From positions 1 through 54,400 of the forward strand of contig JAHDDU010000014.1 in assembly GCA_020629175.1 (NCBI GenBank): a stretch of 54,400 nucleotides of DNA, given 5' to 3'. Shown in pieces: positions 7,964-16,059 of the stretch. The notes below the pieces were generated by a model. It was not told the origin of the DNA and searched no databases. It saw nothing but the letters and a program-made list of their open reading frames with translations. A program made the position numbers and the translations under genes. Positions within the stretch are counted from its first letter, which is position 1, and the number at the start of each line of letters is the position of its first letter. This DNA is from Flavimaricola sp. (GTDB lineage: Bacteria; Pseudomonadota; Alphaproteobacteria; Rhodobacterales; Rhodobacteraceae).

Positions 7964-9103
7964 CTAACGCGGTTTGTGCACATGCGCACTCTGCACCAGT
8001 CCAAACGCAATGAGAAGCACGAGCATGGCCGAGCCGCCATAGCTGACCAACGGAAGCGGCACGCCGACAACTGGCGCAAGTCCCATGACCATCGACATAT
8101 TCACCGCAAAGTAGAGAAAGAAGGTGACAGCGACACCTAGTGTGACGAGGGCTGCAAAGCGGTTCGTGTTGGTCAGCGCGGAGGCCACGCAGAAGAAGAT
8201 GATGAGCGCGTAGAGGATCAGCAGGGTAAAGGCGCCCACAAATCCAAACTCTTCGGCCAATGTCGTAAAAATGAAATCGGTATGCGCTTCGGGCAGAAAG
8301 TCGAGGCGGGTTTGGGTGCCTTGCATAAAGCCCCGCCCTGTCCACCCGCCGGACCCCAAAGCGATTGTGGCTTGGGTGATATTGTAGCCTGCATCAAGCG
8401 GGTCAGAGGCCGGATCAAGGAAGATGTCGATGCGGCGATATTGGTAGTTCTCAAGGATTTGCCAGTCCGTCCCACGGCTCGCCATAACAGCCCAGACAAG
8501 GCCGCCGGCTGCACTAAACACTGTCGCAAAATAGGCCCAATGAACACCGGCAAAGAACATCATCGCGCCCCCGCCGGCGAGGAGGAGGATGGCTGTCCCC
8601 AGATCAGGTTGCAAAACCACAAAGGCCGTGGGGACGAAAATGATCAGCAATGGCAGCACAAGCCAAAGCGGATGCGAGACTTTGTGTTGAGGCAGCCAAT
8701 CGTAGTAGGCGGCCAGCGCGACAACGACACCAATTTTCATCAACTCGGACGGTTGCAACCGCATAAAGCCAAGGTCGATCCACCGCTGCGCGCCACCCCC
8801 TGTGACGCCGACAAATTCCACAGCGACGACGAGCGCGAGGGCGATGAAATAAGCGACAAACGCCATGTTTCGGTAAAACCAGACTGGGATCATGGCGAAA
8901 ACGATCATCATCGTCATACCGAGTGCGAAACGTTCCATCTGCGGTTCCATCCACAGACCCGGACGTCCACCTGAAACGGAGTAGAGCATCAAAAACCCAT
9001 AGCCCGCAACCGCGGTCAGGAGCAGGACAATCGGCCAATGCACGTGCAAGAGCTTGCGCAAGCCGGTGGGCACGTAGCGCGTATTGTACTCCAGATAACT
9101 CAT
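7964..9103 (-). CDS. rodA: Rod shape-determining peptidoglycan polymerase RodA
   Basis: RodA is a SEDS-family glycosyltransferase that polymerises lipid II into glycan strands during cell elongation, with PBP2 as partner. The 379-residue protein is almost wholly hydrophobic with about ten membrane segments. It shows family landmarks such as FMRLQPSELMKIG and VVLQPDLGTAILLLAGG in the first half and PVVGVPLPLVSYGGSAM near the C terminus. Its ATG overlaps the mrdA stop by four bases (ATGA), so the two partner proteins are translationally coupled. Confidence 0.96.
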   Translation of the reverse strand: MSYLEYNTRYVPTGLRKLLHVHWPIVLLLTAVAGYGFLMLYSVSGGRPGLWMEPQMERFALGMTMMIVFAMIPVWFYRNMAFVAYFIALALVVAVEFVGVTGGGAQRWIDLGFMRLQPSELMKIGVVVALAAYYDWLPQHKVSHPLWLVLPLLIIFVPTAFVVLQPDLGTAILLLAGGGAMMFFAGVHWAYFATVFSAAGGLVWAVMASRGTDWQILENYQYRRIDIFLDPASDPLDAGYNITQATIALGSGGWTGRGFMQGTQTRLDFLPEAHTDFIFTTLAEEFGFVGAFTLLILYALIIFFCVASALTNTNRFAALVTLGVAVTFFLYFAVNMSMVMGLAPVVGVPLPLVSYGGSAMLVLLIAFGLVQSAHVHKPR

Positions 9104-11040
9104 GCAGGCTCTCGCGGTGAGACACCGTCGGCGGTCATGTTGCGGATGCGCTCTTGCTGTTCAGCAATCTCACCGCGCACACCGCTTGGGTAGACGTCCA
9201 GCGGCGGCTCGCCGTCGAAGAGCGCTTGTAGTGTGATGTCCCTCCCAATCGGCGCCGCCGCCGTTGATCCACCGCCGCCATGTTCGACCACGACGGCGAC
9301 CGCGTAGCGCGGGTTGTCGAATGGGGCAAAATTGACCCAAAGCGCATGATCGCGCCGCCGCCAGGGCAGATCTTCGTTGCGGGTGACGCCTGCGGCGCGT
9401 TCCTCTACGGTGATCCGGCGCACCTGACTGGTGCCTGTTTTGCCCGCCATCCGAACGCCGTCAGCGTTAAAGCGCTTGCCATAGGCCGTGCCGCGCTGGT
9501 GATTGACAACATCGTACATGGACTGGCGCACGCGGCGGAGCATGTTCTCGTTCAGCCCGAGGCTCTCGCCAAGGCCCGTCGGCTGTGGCACGCCGTTAAT
9601 CGTATGCACCAACTGCGGGATGATCTCGCGCCCCGTGGCCAGCCGCGCCGTCATCACGGCAAGCTGCAATGGTGAGGCCAGCACATAGCCCTGACCGATA
9701 GAGGCATTGACCGTGTCGCCGATGCGCCAATCTTCGCCGCGGCTTTGCCGTTTCCATTCCTTGTCCGGCGCGATCCCGGCAGAGACGGCAGACATCGGCA
9801 CAGGGTGTCGTGTCCCCAGACCCAATTTGCGCGCCATCTCTGCGATCTTGTCGATGCCGACGCGTTGGCTCACGTCGTAGTAGTAGCAATCGCAGGATTG
9901 CTTGAGGCTCTCGTGCAGGTTGATGTTGCCGTGCCCCCATGAGCGCCAGCAATGAAACCGCGTCCCGGCAACATCCGTGTGGCCAGGGCAATAGACCGTC
10001 TCTTCGGGGTCCACATCGCCGTTCTCGAGGGCGGCGAGGAGTGTCACCATCTTGAACGTGGAGCCGGGCGGGTAAGCATCCTGCACGGCCTTGGAGGCAA
10101 GGGGGCGGTAGATATCGTCATTAAGCGCGCGCCAATTCGCCGTAGAGATGCCGCGCACGAATTGGTTGGGGTCAAAGCTGGGTGCCGACGCAATCGCCCG
10201 GATGCCGCCGTCCTCAAGATCGATGACCACGGCAGAGGCGCTCTCACCATCCATCCGCGCCTCAACATAGCGTTGCAGCTTGTGATCGATCGTCAGCTGC
10301 ACATCCGCACCCGCGTCACCTTCCTGACGGTCAAGCTCGCGCATCACACGGCCAAGGTTGTTCACCTCCACCTGCTGGTTGCCTGCCGAGCCGCGCAGCA
10401 GGTCCTCCAACTTGGCCTCAACGCCCGTCTTCCCAATCTGAAAGCGGGGGATGAGCAGAACGGGGTCCGGATCCTCAATACGGCCAAGGTCATAGTCGCT
10501 GACCGGGCCGACGTAGCCCACCACATGGGCGGTGTCCGATCCCAGCGGGTATTTGCGCGAAAGCCCAACCTCAGCCGTGATGCCGGGCAGGGCAGGGGCG
10601 TTGACGTTGACCTTGGAGATGTCCTCCCAGCTCACACGATCCATAATCGTCACTGGCGTGAACGACGGGCGGGCCAACGCCTCCTCCCGTGTTCGCTCAA
10701 TCACGGCGGGATCAATGGGCATCAGCCGTGCCAGCCGGGCGAGCACGACGTCGATATCGCCCGCATCCTCGCGCCGCAAAACGATCCGGTAGTTCTGCTC
10801 ATTCTCGGCCAGCGCGACCCCGTTGATGTCGTAAACGATCCCCCGAGTGGGAGGCAGGAGGCGCAGATTGATCCGGTTTTCTTCGGCCAACAGTCGGAAA
10901 TCATCGGCCTGATCTACCTGCATGTCATGCATACGCCAGCCCAAAAGCCCGACCATCCCGAGCTGAACAGATCCCAGCAACATGGCCCTGCGGCTCATCA
11001 TGCGGTTGGCTTCTGCACTGTCGCGGTTTGCGCGTTTCAT
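9100..11040 (-). CDS. mrdA: Penicillin-binding protein 2 (elongation transpeptidase)
   Basis: PBP2 cross-links peptidoglycan in the elongation complex. The 646-residue protein has a single membrane anchor at about 19-37, a pedestal domain (LPPTRGIVYDINGVALAEN) and a transpeptidase domain. The latter carries the nucleophile motif STFK at 327-330, SCD at 382-384 (the SxN position, with Asp) and KTG at 534-536. Its start overlaps the mreD stop by four bases, and its stop overlaps the rodA start. The length and order are typical of the family. Confidence 0.96.
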   Translation of the reverse strand: MKRANRDSAEANRMMSRRAMLLGSVQLGMVGLLGWRMHDMQVDQADDFRLLAEENRINLRLLPPTRGIVYDINGVALAENEQNYRIVLRREDAGDIDVVLARLARLMPIDPAVIERTREEALARPSFTPVTIMDRVSWEDISKVNVNAPALPGITAEVGLSRKYPLGSDTAHVVGYVGPVSDYDLGRIEDPDPVLLIPRFQIGKTGVEAKLEDLLRGSAGNQQVEVNNLGRVMRELDRQEGDAGADVQLTIDHKLQRYVEARMDGESASAVVIDLEDGGIRAIASAPSFDPNQFVRGISTANWRALNDDIYRPLASKAVQDAYPPGSTFKMVTLLAALENGDVDPEETVYCPGHTDVAGTRFHCWRSWGHGNINLHESLKQSCDCYYYDVSQRVGIDKIAEMARKLGLGTRHPVPMSAVSAGIAPDKEWKRQSRGEDWRIGDTVNASIGQGYVLASPLQLAVMTARLATGREIIPQLVHTINGVPQPTGLGESLGLNENMLRRVRQSMYDVVNHQRGTAYGKRFNADGVRMAGKTGTSQVRRITVEERAAGVTRNEDLPWRRRDHALWVNFAPFDNPRYAVAVVVEHGGGGSTAAAPIGRDITLQALFDGEPPLDVYPSGVRGEIAEQQERIRNMTADGVSPREPA

Positions 11041-11630
11041 AACCTGTGTCCCAATGCGTCCACCTCACCCGGTGCGGGGCGACTGACGCGAAAAACAAAG
11101 TGAGCGATGGCCACGACAATGGGGTAGATCAAACACGTCAGGGCCATTTGCGTTGCGACCAAGGGTATAGCGGCTGTTGGCGCATCGACAAGCGCCAGAA
11201 CGACGCGGTTCACAATCGTGATGACGAACAATCCTACGCTCACTGTCGCCCACTCCAACGCAAAAGGCAGCGCGCGCATGCTGAGAGAGCGGGCGCGCAG
11301 GAACTCGGTCAAAAGAAGGCCAAGTGCAGCCCACAGGCCGGGGGGGCGCTGAAACAGAAAGTCGGTGAGCAGCAAAAGCGCTGCGATGCTGACGACCGGT
11401 ACGTAATCCGGGCGCCGGACCGTCCAGGCCAGAATAACCGCCATCAAGACATCAGGCATCGCCCATTGGAATGGTGGTGGCGGTAGGGGATCGTCTGGTT
11501 GAACCTCAAAGTAAACCGTTTCACCATGCACGATTTCAAGCGGCAAAAGCTTGAAGAATATCAACACCATGGCGAGCAGCAGAAAAATAATTCGCCCAGT
11601 CCAGACGCGGGGTTTTGCGGCCTCAGCCAT
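11037..11630 (-). CDS. mreD: Rod shape-determining protein MreD
   Basis: The 197-residue protein is a small integral membrane protein with about five or six hydrophobic segments, for example GRIIFLLLAMVLIFFKLLPL near the start and VATQMALTCLIYPIVVAIAHFVF near the end. MreD sequences vary greatly, so the call rests on size, topology and its place between mreC and mrdA. It helps to link cytosolic MreB with the periplasmic elongation enzymes. It overlaps mreC by eight bases and mrdA by four. Confidence 0.9.
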   Translation of the reverse strand: MAEAAKPRVWTGRIIFLLLAMVLIFFKLLPLEIVHGETVYFEVQPDDPLPPPPFQWAMPDVLMAVILAWTVRRPDYVPVVSIAALLLLTDFLFQRPPGLWAALGLLLTEFLRARSLSMRALPFALEWATVSVGLFVITIVNRVVLALVDAPTAAIPLVATQMALTCLIYPIVVAIAHFVFRVSRPAPGEVDALGHRL

Positions 11631-12585
11631 CGTTGTTCTCAGGCCGCGCTTGCGGCGTGATGCCCGAGGTGTCGCGGTTCGGCACTTCGATGGTTTCTTC
11701 GACTACTGGTATGAAGACAGGCGGAGTTTCGGGCGCAATCAGTGCGCCGGCGTCACTGATCGTCTCCGGCGGTCTGGCGCGCAAGACCCGCAAGAACTCT
11801 AGCCGTTCGTAGTCAGATGACAAACGGACCCGCAGCCGGCGATCCGTTGTCAGCGCGACTTGTCCGATCAAGAGGTCTGCCGGAAACACGCCACCATCGC
11901 CCGAACTGACAACGCGGTCGCCGGGACGGACTTGATCGCTGTCTTCGAGAAACTCGATCAGGGGGTAGGCCGTGTTGTCACCGGCAAGAATGGCGCGCTG
12001 ACCGGAGCCTTGGATCAACACCGGTATTCGGCTGGTTGTATCGGTGAGCAGCAGGACCCGCGCCGAATTGGCGCCAACGCCTGAGATACGTCCCACAAGG
12101 CCGATGCCATCCATCGCCGCCCATCCATCGAGAATGCCGTCGGAGCTTCCAACGTTCAGCAAGACGGATTGCCGGAAGGGCGAGCCACTGTCGGCGGTGA
12201 CAACGCCCGTGATGTAGGTGAGGTTAGGATCAAGCTGCACGTTGTTGAGATCTAACAAGCGTGCGTTTTCCTCGTCCTTGAGCAAGGCCGCCTCACGCCA
12301 AGCACGCATCTGCTGTAGCTCATCTCGAAGTCTTTGATTTTGCTCGGCAATACGCTGATATGATTGAAAGTCCGAGATCAAGTTCGCCATGCCTGTCACA
12401 GGCGCCATGGCCCAGTCAAATGAGGGGACGACCGTGTCGATCACGTCGGCGCGAAAGCGTTCTACCCGGGGGCTATCGATCCGCCAGACCAGAAAGATGC
12501 CCAGAAACAGCAGCACCAGCACACTCACCAAAAGCCGGCGAACCGGGCCGATGTAGTCTTCGTCCTGTTTGCGGTCTCTGGCCAA
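11623..12585 (-). CDS. mreC: Rod shape-determining protein MreC
   Basis: MreC is a periplasmic scaffold of the elongation machine. The 320-residue protein has a short cytosolic N terminus, one membrane segment at about 20-37 (LLVSVLVLLFLGIFLVW) and a coiled-coil stretch at about 75-105 (QSYQRIAEQNQRLRDELQQM). Two beta-barrel domains follow, with the family landmarks GSSDGILDGWAAMDGIGLVGRI and VVSSGDGGVFPADLLIGQV. The C-terminal 45 residues are Pro/Glu-rich and probably disordered. It lies 41 bases after mreB, with a GC-rich hairpin in the gap. Confidence 0.95.
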   Translation of the reverse strand: MARDRKQDEDYIGPVRRLLVSVLVLLFLGIFLVWRIDSPRVERFRADVIDTVVPSFDWAMAPVTGMANLISDFQSYQRIAEQNQRLRDELQQMRAWREAALLKDEENARLLDLNNVQLDPNLTYITGVVTADSGSPFRQSVLLNVGSSDGILDGWAAMDGIGLVGRISGVGANSARVLLLTDTTSRIPVLIQGSGQRAILAGDNTAYPLIEFLEDSDQVRPGDRVVSSGDGGVFPADLLIGQVALTTDRRLRVRLSSDYERLEFLRVLRARPPETISDAGALIAPETPPVFIPVVEETIEVPNRDTSGITPQARPENNDG

Positions 12586-12608
12586 GGTCGGATGCCTTTA
12601 CGGCTTGG

Positions 12609-12623
12609 CCGGCCGAGGGCCGG
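12609..12623 (-). promoter_or_regulatory. Hairpin in the mreB-mreC gap
   Basis: A short GC-only inverted repeat CCGGCC-GAG-GGCCGG lies directly after the mreB stop on the transcribed strand. No run of T follows it, so it is not a standard intrinsic terminator. It could act as a partial terminator or an mRNA-stabilising 3' end that lets mreB be made in excess over mreCD. That role is inference from position only. Confidence 0.35.
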
Positions 12624-12626
12624 GGG

Positions 12627-13790
<1,164 letters not shown>

Positions 13791-13864
13791 CTACACTTGT
13801 CAATTTCGAACATGAATGGGCGGACATTGCGTATAGCGGCGCCGGATAATCAACTTTTTCGAAT

Positions 13865-13892
13865 GCAGCGCTCGCCTTTTGGCGAGCGCTGC
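13865..13892 (-). terminator. Perfect 12-bp hairpin after leuA
   Basis: GCAGCGCTCGCC and GGCGAGCGCTGC form a perfect 12-base-pair stem with a four-base loop, eight bases beyond the leuA stop on the minus strand. It is very stable but lacks a T run right after it. It most likely marks the 3' end of the leuA transcript, by Rho-assisted termination or by blocking exonucleases. Confidence 0.6.
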
Positions 13893-13899
13893 TGACTTA

Positions 13900-15459
13900 T
13901 CAGGTTGCGTCCTTGTAGCTCACACCTTTGATGTCAGCGCCCGGCGCGGACTTTGTGCGGCGCACGATCAGGCGGTTGAGCGCATTGATATAAGCCTTAG
14001 CGCTGGCCACGACAGTATCCGTGTCTGCCGATTGGCCGGTGGCGATGCGGCCGTCTTCTTCAAGGCGGGCGCTGACTGTGGCTTGGGCGTCCGTGCCTTC
14101 TGTCACGGCGCTGACTTGATAGAGCTGCAACCTCGCGCCATGCGGGAACAGCTCTTTTACGGCGTTGAATGTCGCATCAACCGGCCCGTCACCGGTTGCC
14201 GTCACAGTCTTTTCGGCACCATCGACGTTCATCACCATGTCCGCCGTTTGCGGTCCATCCGTGCCGCAAACCACTTTGAGCGAGATCAGCTTGAGATGGT
14301 CTTCCTCCCCCTCATTGCTGCGCATGAGAGCGATCAGATCATCGTCGTGCACCTCTTTCTTCCGATCAGCGAGGTCTTTGAACCTGACAAAGACGTCCAT
14401 CAGCTCGTTGTCGCCCAAGTCAAAGCCCAGCTTCTCGAGCTTGTCCCGCAAGGCCGCGCGGCCCGAGTGTTTGCCCAAGGGCAGGGAGGTGCCGGACAGG
14501 CCCACGTCCTCGGGGCGCATCACCTCAAACGTTTCGCGGTTCTTCAGCATCCCGTCCTGATGGATGCCGCTTTCATGGGCAAAGGCGTTCTTGCCGACGA
14601 TCGCTTTGTTGAACTGCACATTAAAGCCAGAGACGGCCGCCACCCGGCGTGAGATGTTCATGATTTTGGTTGTGTCGATGCGGCTGCCATAGGGCATGAT
14701 GTCCTGTCGGACCTTCATCGCCATAACGACCTCTTCCAGCGCGGTGTTACCCGCACGTTCGCCCAACCCGTTGATTGTGCATTCAATTTGCCGCGCGCCA
14801 CCGGCCACAGCGGCGAGGGAATTGGCGGTCGCCATGCCCAGATCGTTGTGACAGTGGGTTGAGAAAACGACAGTGTCCGCACCATCCACCTCTTCGATCA
14901 GGCGACGGATGAGGTCGGCACTTTCAACCGGTTCGGTGTAGCCCACGGTGTCGGGGATATTGATCGTCGTCGCCCCCGCCTTGATCGCGATGTCGACAGT
15001 GCGTTTGAGAAAATCCCACTCGGTGCGGGTCGCGTCCATGCTGGACCATTGCACGTTTTCAGTCAGGTTCCTTGCATGTGTCACGCAATCGTGGATGCGC
15101 TCTGCCATTTCGTCCATCGTCAGGCCGGGGATATCGCGGTGCAGCGGTGACGTGCCGATAAATGTATGAATACGCGGGGATTTCGCGTGTTTAACAGCTT
15201 CCCAGCAGCGGTCGATATCCTTGAAGTTCGCGCGAGAGAGGCCGCAGATCGTTGCGTTCTCGCTGCGCTTGGCAATCTCGGTTACGGCACGGAAATCCCC
15301 TTCTGAGGCGATGGGAAAGCCGGCTTCGATGATATCAACACCCATATCGTCGAGCATCTCTGCGATCTCGAGCTTTTCTTCGTGGGTCATCGTCGCCCCC
15401 GGCGATTGCTCGCCGTCACGCAGTGTAGTGTCAAAGATTAATACGCGGTTCTTGTCCAT
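13900..15459 (-). CDS. leuA: 2-isopropylmalate synthase
   Basis: LeuA joins acetyl-CoA and 2-oxoisovalerate, the first committed step of leucine synthesis. The 519-residue enzyme has the HMGL-like catalytic barrel with DTTLRDGEQSPG at about 10-21 and the metal-binding STHCHNDLG near 205. The C-terminal LeuA dimer domain (about 370-505, FNAVKELFPHGARLQLYQV) binds leucine for feedback inhibition. The ATG has AAAGGA ten bases upstream. It follows the cupin gene by 57 bases on the same strand. Upstream of both lies a predicted leucine leader peptide, so leuA is probably controlled by leucine supply as well as by feedback inhibition. Confidence 0.97.
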   Translation of the reverse strand: MDKNRVLIFDTTLRDGEQSPGATMTHEEKLEIAEMLDDMGVDIIEAGFPIASEGDFRAVTEIAKRSENATICGLSRANFKDIDRCWEAVKHAKSPRIHTFIGTSPLHRDIPGLTMDEMAERIHDCVTHARNLTENVQWSSMDATRTEWDFLKRTVDIAIKAGATTINIPDTVGYTEPVESADLIRRLIEEVDGADTVVFSTHCHNDLGMATANSLAAVAGGARQIECTINGLGERAGNTALEEVVMAMKVRQDIMPYGSRIDTTKIMNISRRVAAVSGFNVQFNKAIVGKNAFAHESGIHQDGMLKNRETFEVMRPEDVGLSGTSLPLGKHSGRAALRDKLEKLGFDLGDNELMDVFVRFKDLADRKKEVHDDDLIALMRSNEGEEDHLKLISLKVVCGTDGPQTADMVMNVDGAEKTVTATGDGPVDATFNAVKELFPHGARLQLYQVSAVTEGTDAQATVSARLEEDGRIATGQSADTDTVVASAKAYINALNRLIVRRTKSAPGADIKGVSYKDAT

Positions 15460-15516
15460 TTTGGTCGTCCTTTCGCGGCGGCCCCAGATCTTGGGGTCAA
15501 GCCATTGAAAATGAGG

Positions 15517-15873
15517 TTAGATACGGTCCTTGGGTGCGGCCTGCTGGGGGCTGTCGCCGGTGTTCGGCTCGCCAGCAGGCTCGATAAGGAGGACCTTGGC
15601 CTCAGTCTCGGCACGCGGTCTGTGGACTTGTCCTTTGGGCACGATCAACAACTCCCCCGGTCCGAAGGTCACGCTTTCGGCGCCCTCGTAATCCATCGTG
15701 ACCTGACCCTCAAGCACGAGGAAGAAGTCATCGGTGGTGTCGTGCTTGTGAAACGGAAATTCGCCCTGGAATTTGACGACCATCACGTCGTTGTCGTTAT
15801 AGCTGGCTACCACTTTGGGATCCCAATGTGTGGAAAATTGCGCCAGCTTATCAGCCAGATTGATCGGTTGCAT
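15517..15873 (-). CDS. Cupin-domain protein between leucine leader and leuA
   Basis: The 118-residue soluble protein is a single small beta-barrel with the cupin metal motif: FHKHDTTDDFFLVLEG at about 40-56 provides two His and a Glu-type ligand region, and PKGQVHRPRA near 80 the second motif with its His. No substrate can be assigned. Its ribosome-binding bases AAGG (15884-15887) are complementary to the leader-peptide codons at 15963-15971, which would hide them when the leader RNA is folded. It is the first gene after the leader and is probably co-transcribed with leuA, so a role tied to leucine or branched-chain acids is possible but unproven. Confidence 0.8.
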   Translation of the reverse strand: MQPINLADKLAQFSTHWDPKVVASYNDNDVMVVKFQGEFPFHKHDTTDDFFLVLEGQVTMDYEGAESVTFGPGELLIVPKGQVHRPRAETEAKVLLIEPAGEPNTGDSPQQAAPKDRI

Positions 15874-15884
15874 GTCGAGGATGC

Positions 15885-15971
15885 CTTAGTCGCAGAGATG
15901 ATATTGGGTGTGTTCGGCGCTGATCCTGACCTGAGCGGACGCGCCGAAAGGCACGCTCAGGAGCGACTAAG
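15885..15971 (-). promoter_or_regulatory. Leucine leader RNA with mutually exclusive helices (predicted translational attenuator)
   Basis: On the minus-strand transcript three perfect helices can be drawn. Helix L:S pairs CTTAGTCGC (15963-15971, the last Leu codon and next two codons of the leader peptide) with GCGACTAAG (15885-15893), and a G-U pair extends it over the AAGG ribosome-binding bases of the cupin gene. Helix A pairs CCTGAGCG (15954-15961) with CGCTCAGG (15930-15937). Helix B pairs TTCGGCGC (15941-15948) with GCGCCGAA (15913-15920). A and B interleave, so only one can form. No T run follows any helix. This suggests control of translation rather than transcription termination: a ribosome stalled on Leu codons would mask strand L and free the ribosome-binding site. 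Confidence 0.6.
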
Positions 15972-16004
15972 AAGTAGGAGCAGACGTGCGTAAGCCGTAA
16001 ACAT
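15957..16004 (-). CDS. leuL: Leucine leader peptide (15 aa, five consecutive Leu codons)
   Basis: The frame reads MFTAYARLLLLLSRS and then TGA. Codons 8-12 are CTG CTC CTA CTT CTT, five leucines in a row, including the usually rare CTA. It lies 83 bases upstream of the cupin gene and two genes upstream of leuA, and its 3' half is part of alternating RNA helices. This is the classic design of amino-acid attenuator leaders. A consensus TATAAT ends seven bases before the ATG, so the mRNA probably starts at or next to the A of ATG and the peptide would be translated from a leaderless message, as known for rhizobial trpL. Confidence 0.72.
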   Translation of the reverse strand: MFTAYARLLLLLSRS

Positions 16005-16011
16005 GGGTCGA

Positions 16012-16039
16012 ATTATACCCCAGTTCTTGAGTTTGGAAA
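16012..16039 (-). promoter_or_regulatory. Predicted leu operon promoter with palindrome at -35
   Basis: TATAAT (16012-16017) is a perfect -10 box and TTTCCA (16034-16039) a 4-of-6 match to -35, with 16 bases between them on the minus strand. Transcription would start at about 16004-16005, on the ATG of the leader peptide. The -35 box is one arm of a palindrome TGGAAA-N5-TTTCCA (16034-16050). This palindrome may be an operator or the 3'-end hairpin of the MORN gene, which stops at 16060. Confidence 0.6.
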
Positions 16040-16059
16040 GGTCTTTTCCAGCGCCCGTG

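Noticed and set aside
9952..11103. 383-codon open frame on the plus strand opposite mrdA
   Set aside because: It is antisense to a complete, motif-rich PBP2 gene, its composition is Arg/His-rich and shows no domain; it reflects GC-rich codon bias.
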